A stretch of DNA of 64,000 bases, taken from assembly GCA_003640645.1 (NCBI GenBank), contig QGHH01000003.1, positions 310,001-374,000 on the forward strand, given 5' to 3'. The notes beneath the pieces were generated by a model. It saw only the letters and a program-made list of their open reading frames with translations, did no database searches and was not told where the DNA came from. Shown in pieces: positions 45,542 to 55,083 of the stretch. The DNA is from Fredinandcohnia aciditolerans (lineage in GTDB: Bacteria; Bacillota; Bacilli; Bacillales; Bacillaceae_L). Both the position numbers and the translations under genes were made by a program. Positions within the stretch are counted from its first letter, which is position 1, and each line of letters begins with the position of its first letter.

Positions 45542-47425
45542 ATGAAAATTCATTTATTGGGTGAAACAAATTCAATTAGAAAAGGATTAGAGTTATTAAA
45601 TGATGACCTGGGGATTGAATTAAATGAAATGGGCTACCCAGTTTCCGTTATCCAAAGGGAAGGTCCGATCCATGTTACCAATAAGGATGGAAAAGGTGAA
45701 ATCTATTATCAGGAAAAAATTCATTTCTATCGGGCAATTGGTGTGTGGTTAGAGAATTATCAAAAAAATGGTGAATTTGAGATAACTGAACAGCCCAATT
45801 TTCAAACAAGCGGTGTCATGCTGGATGTTTCTAGAAATGCTGTCTTAAAAGCAGATGAGGTTCAAGCATTGCTTAGAAAACTCTCTATTATGGGATTAAA
45901 TGTTGTCATGCTTTATACAGAGGATACTTATGAAGTTCCAGATTATCCGTATTTCGGATATATGCGTGGTAGATACACAGAAGACGAACTAAAGAATTGT
46001 GATCAATATGCAGATGCTCTAGGAATTGAGATGATACCTTGTATCCAAACTCTTGCCCATTTAACAATGGCATTGAAATGGGGCTACGCGAAGGATATGC
46101 GCGACACAGCTGACATTCTATTAGTAGGTGAGTCAAAAACATACCAGTTTATTGAAAGCATGATTAAGGCTGCTTCGAAACCATTTAAATCAAATCGCAT
46201 TCATATTGGAATGGATGAAGCGCATCAACTTGGTCTTGGCCGCTATTTAGATTTAAATGGATATGAAAATCGTTTTGAGATAATGAATAAGCATTTAGAA
46301 CAGGTTGTATCAATTGCAGAGCGTCATGGGCTAAAACCAATGATTTGGAGTGATATGTATTTCCGCTTAGGTTCAAAACATGGCGAATATTACGATGAAG
46401 ATGTACATATTCCAGAAGAAGCGATTGCTTCCATACCAAAGAATGTAGAACTTGTGTATTGGGATTATTATCATGCAGATGAAGAGTTTTATCGGACTTA
46501 TATTCAGAAGCATAAAGAATTAGAAAGAGATACTCTTTTTGCTGGTGGGGCTTGGACATGGAATGGGATTTCTCCTAACTATGGGCGCGCATTTGTAACG
46601 ACAGAAGCTGCTTTATCAGCTTGTAAAAAAGATGGATTACAAGAAGTGATTACGACATTATGGGGCGACAATGGAGGAGAAACTCCACTTACAACTGCTT
46701 TACCAGTAATCCAGCTTTATGCAGAACATACCTATAAACAATCAGTAACTAAGGAGCATTTAGCTGAGCGTTTCCATTTTTGCACGGGAAACCATTTGGA
46801 GGATTTCCTGAACCTCAATCAATTAGATGAAACTCCAGGTGTTATGGAGAATAATCTGAACTCCTCAAATGCTTCTAAATTTTTATTATGGCAGGATCTC
46901 CTTATTGGATTATTTGATGAAAATATCCGTGGACTTGAAATGAATGCACATTATCAAAAGTTAGTTCCTTCTTTTAGGACAGCTAAGGATAGGAACCCTA
47001 ATTCAGCTTTACTATTTGAATTCTATGAACAGCTTGCAACTGTACTTAGTATGAAGTCGGAAATGGGCATTCATTTAAAAACAGCCTACGACAACAGTGA
47101 TAAAGAAACGATGAAACTTCTTTTAACCGATTTACAAGAATTGACGAAAGAAATAAGTCTTCTCCATAACAAACATAGAGAAGTTTGGTTTTCCTTATAT
47201 AAACCTTTCGGATGGGAAATAATTGAATTCCGCTATGGGGGATTGCTTGCCAGAATGGAAACGGCTAAACTCCGAATTACGAATTGGCTAGAAGGTTCAA
47301 TCGAAAGTATTGAAGAATTAGAGGAAAAGAGATTAGTTCATGATGGTCCGAACGGGATACCTGACGGTTCTTTAGGTAATCACTTCTACAATCGAATTGC
47401 TACAGCGGGTAATTTTAATTGGTAG
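45542..47425 (+). CDS. GH20-family beta-N-acetylhexosaminidase-like enzyme, cytoplasmic
   Basis: A 627-residue glycoside hydrolase. The catalytic domain begins near FQTSGVMLDVSRNAVLK and has the substrate-assisted Asp-Glu pair in IHIGMDEAHQLG (about residues 220-231). No signal peptide is seen, so it acts on imported oligosaccharides. GH20 enzymes release terminal GlcNAc or GalNAc. The C-terminal 200 residues are helical. It follows nagA by 49 nt, and a broken GH1 gene follows it. Confidence 0.85.
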   Translation: MKIHLLGETNSIRKGLELLNDDLGIELNEMGYPVSVIQREGPIHVTNKDGKGEIYYQEKIHFYRAIGVWLENYQKNGEFEITEQPNFQTSGVMLDVSRNAVLKADEVQALLRKLSIMGLNVVMLYTEDTYEVPDYPYFGYMRGRYTEDELKNCDQYADALGIEMIPCIQTLAHLTMALKWGYAKDMRDTADILLVGESKTYQFIESMIKAASKPFKSNRIHIGMDEAHQLGLGRYLDLNGYENRFEIMNKHLEQVVSIAERHGLKPMIWSDMYFRLGSKHGEYYDEDVHIPEEAIASIPKNVELVYWDYYHADEEFYRTYIQKHKELERDTLFAGGAWTWNGISPNYGRAFVTTEAALSACKKDGLQEVITTLWGDNGGETPLTTALPVIQLYAEHTYKQSVTKEHLAERFHFCTGNHLEDFLNLNQLDETPGVMENNLNSSNASKFLLWQDLLIGLFDENIRGLEMNAHYQKLVPSFRTAKDRNPNSALLFEFYEQLATVLSMKSEMGIHLKTAYDNSDKETMKLLLTDLQELTKEISLLHNKHREVWFSLYKPFGWEIIEFRYGGLLARMETAKLRITNWLEGSIESIEELEEKRLVHDGPNGIPDGSLGNHFYNRIATAGNFNW

Positions 47426-47447
47426 GGTTGAATACGAGGGAAGGGGT

Positions 47448-47948
47448 ATGCCTCCAAAAGGGTTGAAATGGGGAACTGCAACAGCTGCTTATCAAGTTGA
47501 ATGCGCACAGCCTTCGAGGATGGGAGAAGGTTATCCATTTGTGATACCTTTTCCCATACCCCCGGAAAAGTAATGAATAATGGTAACAGTGAGGATGTCG
47601 CATGTAATAGCTATCATCGTTATGAAGAAGATGTCGATTTACTGGACGAACGTGTGTCGCTTTTCTGACTCTTGGCCGAGGATTTATCCAAAAGGTCAAG
47701 GAGAGCTAAATCAAAAAGGATCGGACTATTACCATAAACTCGTTAACTCCTTAGTGGATAAAGGAATTGAGCCAATGTTAACACTTTATCATTGGGACCT
47801 TCCACAAGCATTACAGGATTGGGGTGGATGGGAAAACCATTGTTGCATTTAGCCAGTTTATATTGACTTTCAAACACAAGATAGTATCAAGTAAGAAAGC
47901 TACCACTGGTACAGAAAAGTTATTGCCAATGGACGATTAGAAATATAA
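47448..47948 (+). pseudogene. GH1 beta-glucosidase, internally deleted and frameshifted
   Basis: The start codes for [14 protein letters not shown], the N-terminus of GH1 enzymes. Frameshifts and stops follow, with recognisable [32 protein letters not shown] and [20 protein letters not shown]. After about 47840 the sequence jumps to the C-terminal YIDFQTQDSIK and SYHWYRKVIANGRLE. About 300 codons between these blocks are missing, including both catalytic glutamates. It is therefore a dead gene, still in its place in the operon. Confidence 0.85.
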
Positions 47949-47992
47949 CCCCAAAAAGTAATTTTCGGAATTTGGGAAGAGAGGTTGATAGT

Positions 47993-48997
47993 ATGCAGAA
48001 CGTATTATTGATAGGTGCCGGAACAATGGGAATGGTACATGCAAGTGCCTATTATGCGATGGAAGATGTCAAGGTCGTTGGAATTGTTGATATCAGAAAA
48101 GAGCAGGCAGAGCAAATCAAGGGTGGACATGATACACAGATTTTTCAAACGTTAGAAGAGGCTGTAGAGAATCTCGAACGCATTGATGTGATCGATGTTT
48201 GTGCCCCAACTTTTCTGCATAAACAGTATGTGATAAAAGCAGCAGATTTAGGAATCAATGTGATATGTGAAAAACCTTTAGCATATTCCCTTCAGGATGC
48301 CAAAGAAATGATTGATTATTGTAAAGAAAAAGATGTGAAATTATTTGTCGGACACGTGGTACGTTTTTTCCCACAATATTCAAAGGCAAAAGAGCTTGTT
48401 AAAAATGAAGCGATTGGTGAGATTGGTATCGTACGTACAAGAAGAGGCGGGAATTTTCCTTTGGGATGGAGTGATTGGTATGCAGACCAATCGAAAAGTG
48501 GTGGTGTGATCCTTGATTTAATCATTCACGACTTTGATTTTCTTCGTTGGACTTTCGGAGATGTGGATCGAGTTTTTGCAAAAGGGCTATCTGATAAAGG
48601 ACTGGAACATCTTGATTATGCGATCGTTACATTGGTTTTTGAATCAGGTGTTATTGCTCATGTTGAAGGTACGTGGGCCCATCAAACATTTTCATCTCAA
48701 TTTGAATTTGCCGGCAAAAGTGGAATCATCGAATATGATAGTTTAAAAGAAGAGCCCGTCGTACTTTCAATTAGACAATCCAACCAGGAACAAAATGGGG
48801 TTGAGGTTCCTCAGAGTCCTATGAAAAAGTCACCGTATCATATTGAATTAGAGCATTTCTTATCATGTTTGAAATCGAATATAACGCCAATTGTTACAGC
48901 AGAAGATGCATATAAAGCAATGGAAATATCAGTTGCTGCCCTCGAATCTTTAAAAACAGGTGTACCTGTATCACTAAGTAAGAAAGGGGAGAACTGA
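47993..48997 (+). CDS. Gfo/Idh/MocA-family oxidoreductase (second of three)
   Basis: A 334-residue oxidoreductase. GAGTMGMVHASAYYAM gives the NAD-binding motif (about residues 8-23), INVICEKPLAYSLQDA holds the conserved EKP lysine (about 93), and GGVILDLIIHDFDFLRW has the catalytic-type histidine (about 177). The ATG at 47993 follows AGAGGTTGA. One base separates its stop from the next Gfo/Idh gene, so the pair may form a heteromer or act in sequence. Confidence 0.85.
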   Translation: MQNVLLIGAGTMGMVHASAYYAMEDVKVVGIVDIRKEQAEQIKGGHDTQIFQTLEEAVENLERIDVIDVCAPTFLHKQYVIKAADLGINVICEKPLAYSLQDAKEMIDYCKEKDVKLFVGHVVRFFPQYSKAKELVKNEAIGEIGIVRTRRGGNFPLGWSDWYADQSKSGGVILDLIIHDFDFLRWTFGDVDRVFAKGLSDKGLEHLDYAIVTLVFESGVIAHVEGTWAHQTFSSQFEFAGKSGIIEYDSLKEEPVVLSIRQSNQEQNGVEVPQSPMKKSPYHIELEHFLSCLKSNITPIVTAEDAYKAMEISVAALESLKTGVPVSLSKKGEN

Positions 48998-48998
48998 T

Positions 48999-49973
48999 AT
49001 GAAGATTGGAATAATAAGCTTTGCTCATATGCACGCACATAGTTATGCATCCGTCATCAAAAATATGGAAGGTGTCACATTAGCTGGTATATCCGATGAG
49101 AATGAAGAAATAGGAATGAAGAATTCTCAACTATACGATACAGTTTATTATCAAAATTTTCATGATTTACTTGAATCTGATATTGATGCTGTCATTGTAA
49201 CTTCTGAAAACTATCTTCATCATCAACACGTACTTGCTGCAGCGAAAGCAGGAAAACATGTCTTATGTGAAAAGCCGTTAGCTACCAATCTTAAAGATAT
49301 TGAAGAAATGATAAACGTATGTGAACAACATCAAGTCTTGTTAGGTACTGCTTTTCCTGTTCGATTTAACACACCCATTCAACATGCTAAAAAAGTGATT
49401 GAAGAAGGTAGACTAGGAGAAATTTTAGCAATAAAGGGAACAAACAGGGGAACAAATCCTGGAGGATGGTTTATTGACAAGGAGAAATCTGGCGGTGGAG
49501 CGGTCCTTGATCATACAGTACACGTAGTTGATATCATGAGATGGTTTACTGGAGCCGAAGTGCAGGAAGTGTACGCAGAAATCGGTAACGTATATATTGA
49601 TCATCCCATTGATGATTGTGGAATTTTGACAATGGAATTTACAAATGGAATGTTTGCTACACTCGATTGCAGTTGGTCAAGAAACAGCTCATATCCAACA
49701 TGGGGCGATGTAACAATGGAAATAATCGGAACAAATGGCACCTTAAAGATAGACGCGTTTTCGCAAAAAATGGATTATTATTCAAATCACGAAGGGCTCA
49801 AATGGATTAACTGGGGCGATGATATGGATGCAGGTCTAATCGAGGACTTTATTGCAAGTGTAAAAGAAGGAAAGTCTCCATTAGCATCAGGACATTCAGG
49901 CCTAAAAGCTGTAGAGGTAGCTCTTGCAGCCTATCAGTCTTCTGAAAAGGGAACACCCGTAAAACTAAAATAA
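48999..49973 (+). CDS. Gfo/Idh/MocA-family oxidoreductase (third of three)
   Basis: A 324-residue oxidoreductase with the shorter front KIGIISFAHMHAHSYASVI, in which the nucleotide loop is SFAHMHA instead of GxGxxG. The EKP motif (HVLCEKPLATNLKDI) and GGGAVLDHTVHVVDIMRW are intact. The front resembles the first Gfo/Idh protein at 38642 (LDTSHA), suggesting a common subgroup that is distinct from the second. GGGGAG of the previous gene's end serves as ribosome binding site. A hairpin follows before the FAD oxidoreductase gene. Confidence 0.85.
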   Translation: MKIGIISFAHMHAHSYASVIKNMEGVTLAGISDENEEIGMKNSQLYDTVYYQNFHDLLESDIDAVIVTSENYLHHQHVLAAAKAGKHVLCEKPLATNLKDIEEMINVCEQHQVLLGTAFPVRFNTPIQHAKKVIEEGRLGEILAIKGTNRGTNPGGWFIDKEKSGGGAVLDHTVHVVDIMRWFTGAEVQEVYAEIGNVYIDHPIDDCGILTMEFTNGMFATLDCSWSRNSSYPTWGDVTMEIIGTNGTLKIDAFSQKMDYYSNHEGLKWINWGDDMDAGLIEDFIASVKEGKSPLASGHSGLKAVEVALAAYQSSEKGTPVKLK

Positions 49974-50005
49974 GTAAAAAAGAATTTGAAAAAGTTCTGA
50001 ATCTT

Positions 50006-50029
50006 AGAGCTCGATTTGATTCGAGCTCT
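50006..50029 (+). promoter_or_regulatory. stem-loop inside the operon before the FAD oxidoreductase
   Basis: AGAGCTCGA-TTTGAT-TCGAGCTCT is a perfect 9-bp stem without a T-run, 22 nt before the next start codon. It may stabilise or process the mRNA. Confidence 0.5.
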
Positions 50030-50051
50030 TGATAACGAAAGGGGGCTCACA

Positions 50052-51629
50052 ATGAAGGTCTCTGAAGAATTGCAAACGGATATTGTGATTATCGGGGGTG
50101 GACTCGGAGGATGTGCGGCTGCACTTTCCGCCTTACAATCTGGGAAAAAAGTGGTCTTAACCGAGGAGACGAAATGGATTGGTGGTCAAATTACAAGTCA
50201 AGGTGTACCACCGGATGAGCATCCATGGATTGAACGATTTGGAGCGACGAAAACCTATCAGACTTTCCGAAAAAAAATCAGAGAATACTATCTTTCCAAA
50301 TATCCAGTTAAGACCAAAGAACGGATGAATGATCAATTCAACCCTGGTAATGCCATTGTTAGTAACATAAGTCATGAACCGCGAGTAGCATTACGTGTTC
50401 TTTACGATTTGCTTTCGCCCTATATAAGCAGTGGAAGGCTGACGTTATTAACAGAGTATAAAATCCTTAAAGCTGAATCCGAAAATGATCAAGTTCAATC
50501 AGTTACCCTTGGACATACAAAAACAGGCCATACATACCAATTAAGAGGGAATTATTTTTTGGATGCAACTGAAATGGGGGACGTTTTACCACTCGCTAAT
50601 GTTGAATATGTAATCGGTGCTGAATCTCAAGGGGTAACAGGGGAAGCCCATGCACCTAAGGAAAATCAACCTTTCAATATGCAGGCTTTTACGTATTGTT
50701 TTGCGATTGATCATATTGAAGGGGAAGATCACACAATTGAGAAACCTGTTCAATATAAATTTTGGAAGAACTATCAGGCAGAGTTTTGGCCAGCCAAACA
50801 ATTAAGTTGGTGGGGACTTGTGCCTCACACATTAGAACCGATTGAGTATTCCTTTTTTTACGAACCAGAACGCTTTTCATTATGGAATTACCGGAGGATA
50901 CTCGATAAAGATAATTTTGAACCAGGTACGTTTCAAAGTGATGTAACCATCGTTAACTGGCCACAAAACGATTATTGGTTAGGACCCATTATTGATGTAA
51001 CGGATGAAGAAAAAGAGAAACATTTATATAATGCCAAGCAATTAAGTTTATCGCTGCTATATTGGATGCAAACGGAAGCACCTCGTCCAGATGGAGGAAC
51101 AGGGTATCCTGGTATACGCCTAAGGAAAGATGTTTTAGGAACAGAAGACGGCCTAGCCATGTATCCTTATATCCGTGAATCAAGAAGAATCAAAGCACAA
51201 TATACCGTAAAGGAACAGGATATCAGCGGTGAAATCGATGGGAAAGAGAGTGCTACGTTCTTTCACGATAGTGTAGGGATTGGAAGTTATCGGATAGACC
51301 TTCATCCGAGCACAGGATTGGACACGTATATTGATATTTCGTCCCACCCATTTCAAATTCCTCTCGGGAGTTTACTACCTATCCGGGTTCAAAATTTATT
51401 ACCCGCTTGTAAGAATATTGGTACTACTCATATTACAAATGGTTGTTATCGATTACATCCAGTGGAATGGAATATCGGTGAGGTAGCAGGCCATTTAGCG
51501 GCTTATTGTATTGATCATGAAATCATCCCCCTTGAGGTAAGAAATCAAGATGATAAACTATCAGATTTTCAATCGCGTATCGCCAAAGCTGGAATAGAAC
51601 TTGATTGGCCCAAAATCCACAAAATTTAA
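50052..51629 (+). CDS. FAD-dependent oxidoreductase (FAD_oxidored family)
   Basis: A 525-residue flavoprotein. The FAD-binding motif is VIIGGGLGGCAAALSALQSG (about residues 13-32), then GGQITSQGVPPDEHPW. YFLDATEMGDVLPLA and NGCYRLHPVEWNIGEVAGHLA near the end are characteristic of this glycan-cluster group. The start at 50052 follows AAAGGGGG; the ATG at 50016 lies in the hairpin. No signal peptide. It may supply oxidising power to a redox-type sugar pathway (inference). Confidence 0.8.
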   Translation: MKVSEELQTDIVIIGGGLGGCAAALSALQSGKKVVLTEETKWIGGQITSQGVPPDEHPWIERFGATKTYQTFRKKIREYYLSKYPVKTKERMNDQFNPGNAIVSNISHEPRVALRVLYDLLSPYISSGRLTLLTEYKILKAESENDQVQSVTLGHTKTGHTYQLRGNYFLDATEMGDVLPLANVEYVIGAESQGVTGEAHAPKENQPFNMQAFTYCFAIDHIEGEDHTIEKPVQYKFWKNYQAEFWPAKQLSWWGLVPHTLEPIEYSFFYEPERFSLWNYRRILDKDNFEPGTFQSDVTIVNWPQNDYWLGPIIDVTDEEKEKHLYNAKQLSLSLLYWMQTEAPRPDGGTGYPGIRLRKDVLGTEDGLAMYPYIRESRRIKAQYTVKEQDISGEIDGKESATFFHDSVGIGSYRIDLHPSTGLDTYIDISSHPFQIPLGSLLPIRVQNLLPACKNIGTTHITNGCYRLHPVEWNIGEVAGHLAAYCIDHEIIPLEVRNQDDKLSDFQSRIAKAGIELDWPKIHKI

Positions 51630-51658
51630 ATGAAGACAAAGAGTGGAGTGGATAAACT

Positions 51659-53500
51659 TTGATCGCTTTAGTTGACAAAAGTATGCAAATGAAACACGTT
51701 GTAAGCTATACTCATTATTTTTCGGATATCAATCTACTTTTGAAAGAGAACCTTCATCAATACTCAGTTATTTTTATCAATGGGTATGACATTGGTAATC
51801 CAATGAAACTATCGTACGACATTCTTGAAAAACTTTGGGATTTTATTGATCATGGTGGAATTCTATACGGCGAGCTTATAAACTGTGAGGATTTTCCTTC
51901 ATCTCGTCTTTTTGGTTTCAAACAGGATTTCACAGTAACGAATCGACGTCTAGAAAAGCTGGTGATTTCTAAAGATACTTCCTATTGTAAAAAAGGCCAG
52001 TTACTCGAATGGCAAGGTGCCTTTTTAACAGGCTTTACTTTCGAAACGGAACGGCTTTTAGATATCGGTCATTTCAAGGAAACCCATCAAACTGAAGAGG
52101 AAGGGCAATACCCTGGAATTATTGTGAAAAAACATGGGAAGGGAAAAACCATTTTTTCAACGTTTTCTTTTTTAGGTAATGTACAGAATTGGACGTTACG
52201 ACCTAATTGGTTATGGAATTCAGTTGTAAAATGGCTACAAATGGAGTATCACCTACCACTACAATCAATTCAACCAATTATTCAAATACGTGAGAAATCT
52301 GATACTAAACAAACAATTGAAAATGGAATGGACTGGTTTTTAAAATCTGGAATCTTACCGAAAGAAGATGGAAGTCTCGGAGTTTATGAAAATATCCATT
52401 CAATTCGAAGCGATGTAAGTAAGGATCGACGTCCAGATTGTCATGCCCATACAGCCCTTTTATTTTACCTGTATGGAGAATATGCAAAAGACCCTGAATG
52501 GACCGAGAGTTCACATCGATTATTGAACTACTTATTTGAATCAGGCTATCAGGATACAGATCCGAATTCAGCTACATATGGTTTTTGGAAATGGTTTCAA
52601 AGCCCAAAGAGTAAGCCAGACCAAATATTCACTGATGATAATAGTTGGGTAGCACTGGTTCTCTTATATTTGTACCGTAAAACAGGTCAAACCATCTATA
52701 AAGAAAGGGGTCTATTAACAGCTTATGCTCTATTAAACACGCAGAATAAAAATGGACTTCGACCAGAATGTATCCGTGAACAAGAGTTACTAGAGAAAGG
52801 AACTGCTTATTTCCAAAATTCAACGATGGCAAGTATGAATCCTCACTTTGAAGCAATTGCCCATGTGGCCTTTATCCAAGCGTATTATGTGTCCAAGGAT
52901 GAGAAGTTTTTAGAAACCGCATACCAAGGTACGGTAACGATGCTTAAAAATAAAAATGAGTTGAAATTCATGTATAGCAAAACGGCTGGATATAGCAGAT
53001 TCTTATTATCATTAGCTGAAATGTACGCCGTTACAAAGAGCGATACCATTCTGGAAGGATTATATGAAGTACTTGATTATTTAACTGAGAACATGCATAA
53101 ACAAGGCGGAATCGAAGAAAGTGATAATCCGGATCCTGAAAGATATGGTACAGAGGATACAGGTGTGTTCCGAATGAATGGTGAAGGGATTGCAGATCAA
53201 TTGTACACTAACAATTTCTTACTCATGAATGTTTGGGAAGCATGGAAAGCAACAGGAGACACTAAAATTAAAAAAATTCATGAGAAGCTCGCCGACTTTT
53301 TATCAAACATTCAAATATCTTCTCAAAGAAAGGAATTTGATGGTGGCTGGATGCGTTCCTATCATTTAGAAGGTAGAGAGTATTTCGGTAACAATGGTGA
53401 CACAGGTTGGGGTGCATATGTAATAGAAAGTGGATGGACAAATGCGATCATCTTATCTGGCCTCATCTTAAAAGAATTAGATCAATCTCTATTAGATTAA
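51659..53500 (+). CDS. protein with amidotransferase-like front and alpha/alpha-toroid C-terminal half
   Basis: A 613-residue cytoplasmic protein that I cannot name. The first 190 residues look like a Rossmann-type glutamine-amidotransferase-like or beta-galactosidase-trimerisation-like domain (VIFINGYDIGNP, FIDHGGILYGELI). Residues 215-610 have the repeated helix pairs of an (alpha/alpha)6 barrel, with candidate catalytic acids in IFTDDNSWVALVLLYLYRKTG and RYGTEDTGVFRMNGEG. That fold is common in uronyl hydrolases and sugar epimerases. It starts with TTG after GGAGTGGA. The context suggests a glycoside-processing enzyme. Confidence 0.6.
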   Translation: MIALVDKSMQMKHVVSYTHYFSDINLLLKENLHQYSVIFINGYDIGNPMKLSYDILEKLWDFIDHGGILYGELINCEDFPSSRLFGFKQDFTVTNRRLEKLVISKDTSYCKKGQLLEWQGAFLTGFTFETERLLDIGHFKETHQTEEEGQYPGIIVKKHGKGKTIFSTFSFLGNVQNWTLRPNWLWNSVVKWLQMEYHLPLQSIQPIIQIREKSDTKQTIENGMDWFLKSGILPKEDGSLGVYENIHSIRSDVSKDRRPDCHAHTALLFYLYGEYAKDPEWTESSHRLLNYLFESGYQDTDPNSATYGFWKWFQSPKSKPDQIFTDDNSWVALVLLYLYRKTGQTIYKERGLLTAYALLNTQNKNGLRPECIREQELLEKGTAYFQNSTMASMNPHFEAIAHVAFIQAYYVSKDEKFLETAYQGTVTMLKNKNELKFMYSKTAGYSRFLLSLAEMYAVTKSDTILEGLYEVLDYLTENMHKQGGIEESDNPDPERYGTEDTGVFRMNGEGIADQLYTNNFLLMNVWEAWKATGDTKIKKIHEKLADFLSNIQISSQRKEFDGGWMRSYHLEGREYFGNNGDTGWGAYVIESGWTNAIILSGLILKELDQSLLD

Positions 53501-53517
53501 TGTGGGAAGGTGTCCAA

Positions 53518-55083
53518 ATGTCGATTAGATGTACAACTCTAACTAGTAACCCAGCAATTATATTTGCTAAAGAAGAGTTGATAAAGTATTCACAACAGGT
53601 TCAAAATCCTATAACTTATTCGTTTGTTTTAGGGTTGGATCAAAATTTTTTAGAAAAAGGTTTAATTAAACAGTCTTTATTTAATAATGATCCTGCTGTT
53701 GATGCTTTTCATTTTATACAAAAAGAACGAGAAATTTATATTATTGGAAGCAATACAAGATCAGTACTATATGGGGTTTATCATCTTTGTAAAAACATGT
53801 TTGGGTACAAATGGGTTCATTTTTTATCTAAAGAAAAAATAGGTTACAAAGACGTTCATTTTAAACCCTCTGAAATCCATAGCGGAAATATGGTAAGAAG
53901 AGGGCTCGTAATTGAAAATTACAATGATATTCCTTTCCTAACAAAGCTCATCGATTGGGCTGCGAAACATTATATAAATGAACTGTTTTTTACTTTTATG
54001 CTATGGGATAAAGTGAAACATGTAATAGAAGAAGAGATTAATAAACGAGGCCTATCGATTACAATTGGCGGACATAGTATGCACTATTTATTAATGGAAT
54101 CCTCGGTTTCTGAGAAAAAACAGATTGATTTTTCAAATGATAGCTGGAAAGTTACACTTGTTGATAAAATAAAAAACTATTGTGAAAAATCAACATCCAT
54201 TAAACGAGTATCCTTATGGCCAGCCGATATTGGAATAAATGATAACCAAGATTTTTTAGCACGCTACATAGAATTTACTGAACTCATAAAAAGGGAGATT
54301 CCTAGCATTGAAGTAGAGCATATTGCCTACAATGCAGGTCTATCTTGGAATATGTTAGAACTTCATGAAGGGTTAAGTGGTTCTAGTAAAGTAAATACGC
54401 TATTTGCTTTTTGGGGAAGAAATTATCAGCAATCTTTTATGAAGGAAGAAAGAGCATTTGAGGCCTTACAAAAATGGTGTCAAAAAACTAAGGTAAATCA
54501 GCAGGATATCACTATTTTTGAATACTATAGTGACCAGTACATGTTAGGGGATTTATTTCCTCCTTTATTTCACAGAATTCATGAGGACATTGACGTTTAC
54601 GCTAAGTTAGGAATCAATTCAATGGTTAATCTAATTGTCCCCTACATAACTAAAGAAGATGAGAAATCATTGGATCAGCATTTTCCATGGGAATCGTTAC
54701 AGTTAATGAACAGTTATTATTTTGCACGGTTAACTTGGGGGGATGACTTTCATGAGATTGAAGCAGATTTCTACTCCATCTTTGACGATCATCAAATAAG
54801 TACAAAACAATTGCTTGTAAAATTGGAATCTGTACTTTCTGAAGTATCCAAATGGAATGTACCTCTGTTTCCATCCCGTGTAATTGATCCTGAAAAAGTA
54901 GTTCAACATGAAGCAATAAGTGAGATTATCACTGATTTAACAAAATGGAAAAGAGAACTTGTACCTTTTAAAGTCGATTCAACAACAGAAATAAAAGATC
55001 CCAACAGCCTGATATCATTTTACATCGATCATGTGTGTGAAAAGCTAGATGATCTCTTACGTACATGGAGGGGAAAAGAATGA
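53518..55083 (+). CDS. GH67/DUF4838-like glycoside hydrolase-related protein
   Basis: A 521-residue protein. The first 120 residues look like the small alpha/beta domain found before GH20, GH67 and DUF4838 barrels (FAKEELIKYSQQV; IIGSNTRSVLYGVYHLCKNMFG). A TIM-barrel-like region follows (NELFFTFMLWDKV; RVSLWPADIGINDNQDF; IEVEHIAYNAGLSW; FEYYSDQYM). GH67 enzymes remove glucuronic acid; DUF4838 has no assigned activity. The ATG at 53518 follows GGGAAGGTG; longer in-frame starts lie in the preceding gene. It shares an ATGA overlap with the esterase gene, so the two are coupled. Confidence 0.65.
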   Translation: MSIRCTTLTSNPAIIFAKEELIKYSQQVQNPITYSFVLGLDQNFLEKGLIKQSLFNNDPAVDAFHFIQKEREIYIIGSNTRSVLYGVYHLCKNMFGYKWVHFLSKEKIGYKDVHFKPSEIHSGNMVRRGLVIENYNDIPFLTKLIDWAAKHYINELFFTFMLWDKVKHVIEEEINKRGLSITIGGHSMHYLLMESSVSEKKQIDFSNDSWKVTLVDKIKNYCEKSTSIKRVSLWPADIGINDNQDFLARYIEFTELIKREIPSIEVEHIAYNAGLSWNMLELHEGLSGSSKVNTLFAFWGRNYQQSFMKEERAFEALQKWCQKTKVNQQDITIFEYYSDQYMLGDLFPPLFHRIHEDIDVYAKLGINSMVNLIVPYITKEDEKSLDQHFPWESLQLMNSYYFARLTWGDDFHEIEADFYSIFDDHQISTKQLLVKLESVLSEVSKWNVPLFPSRVIDPEKVVQHEAISEIITDLTKWKRELVPFKVDSTTEIKDPNSLISFYIDHVCEKLDDLLRTWRGKE

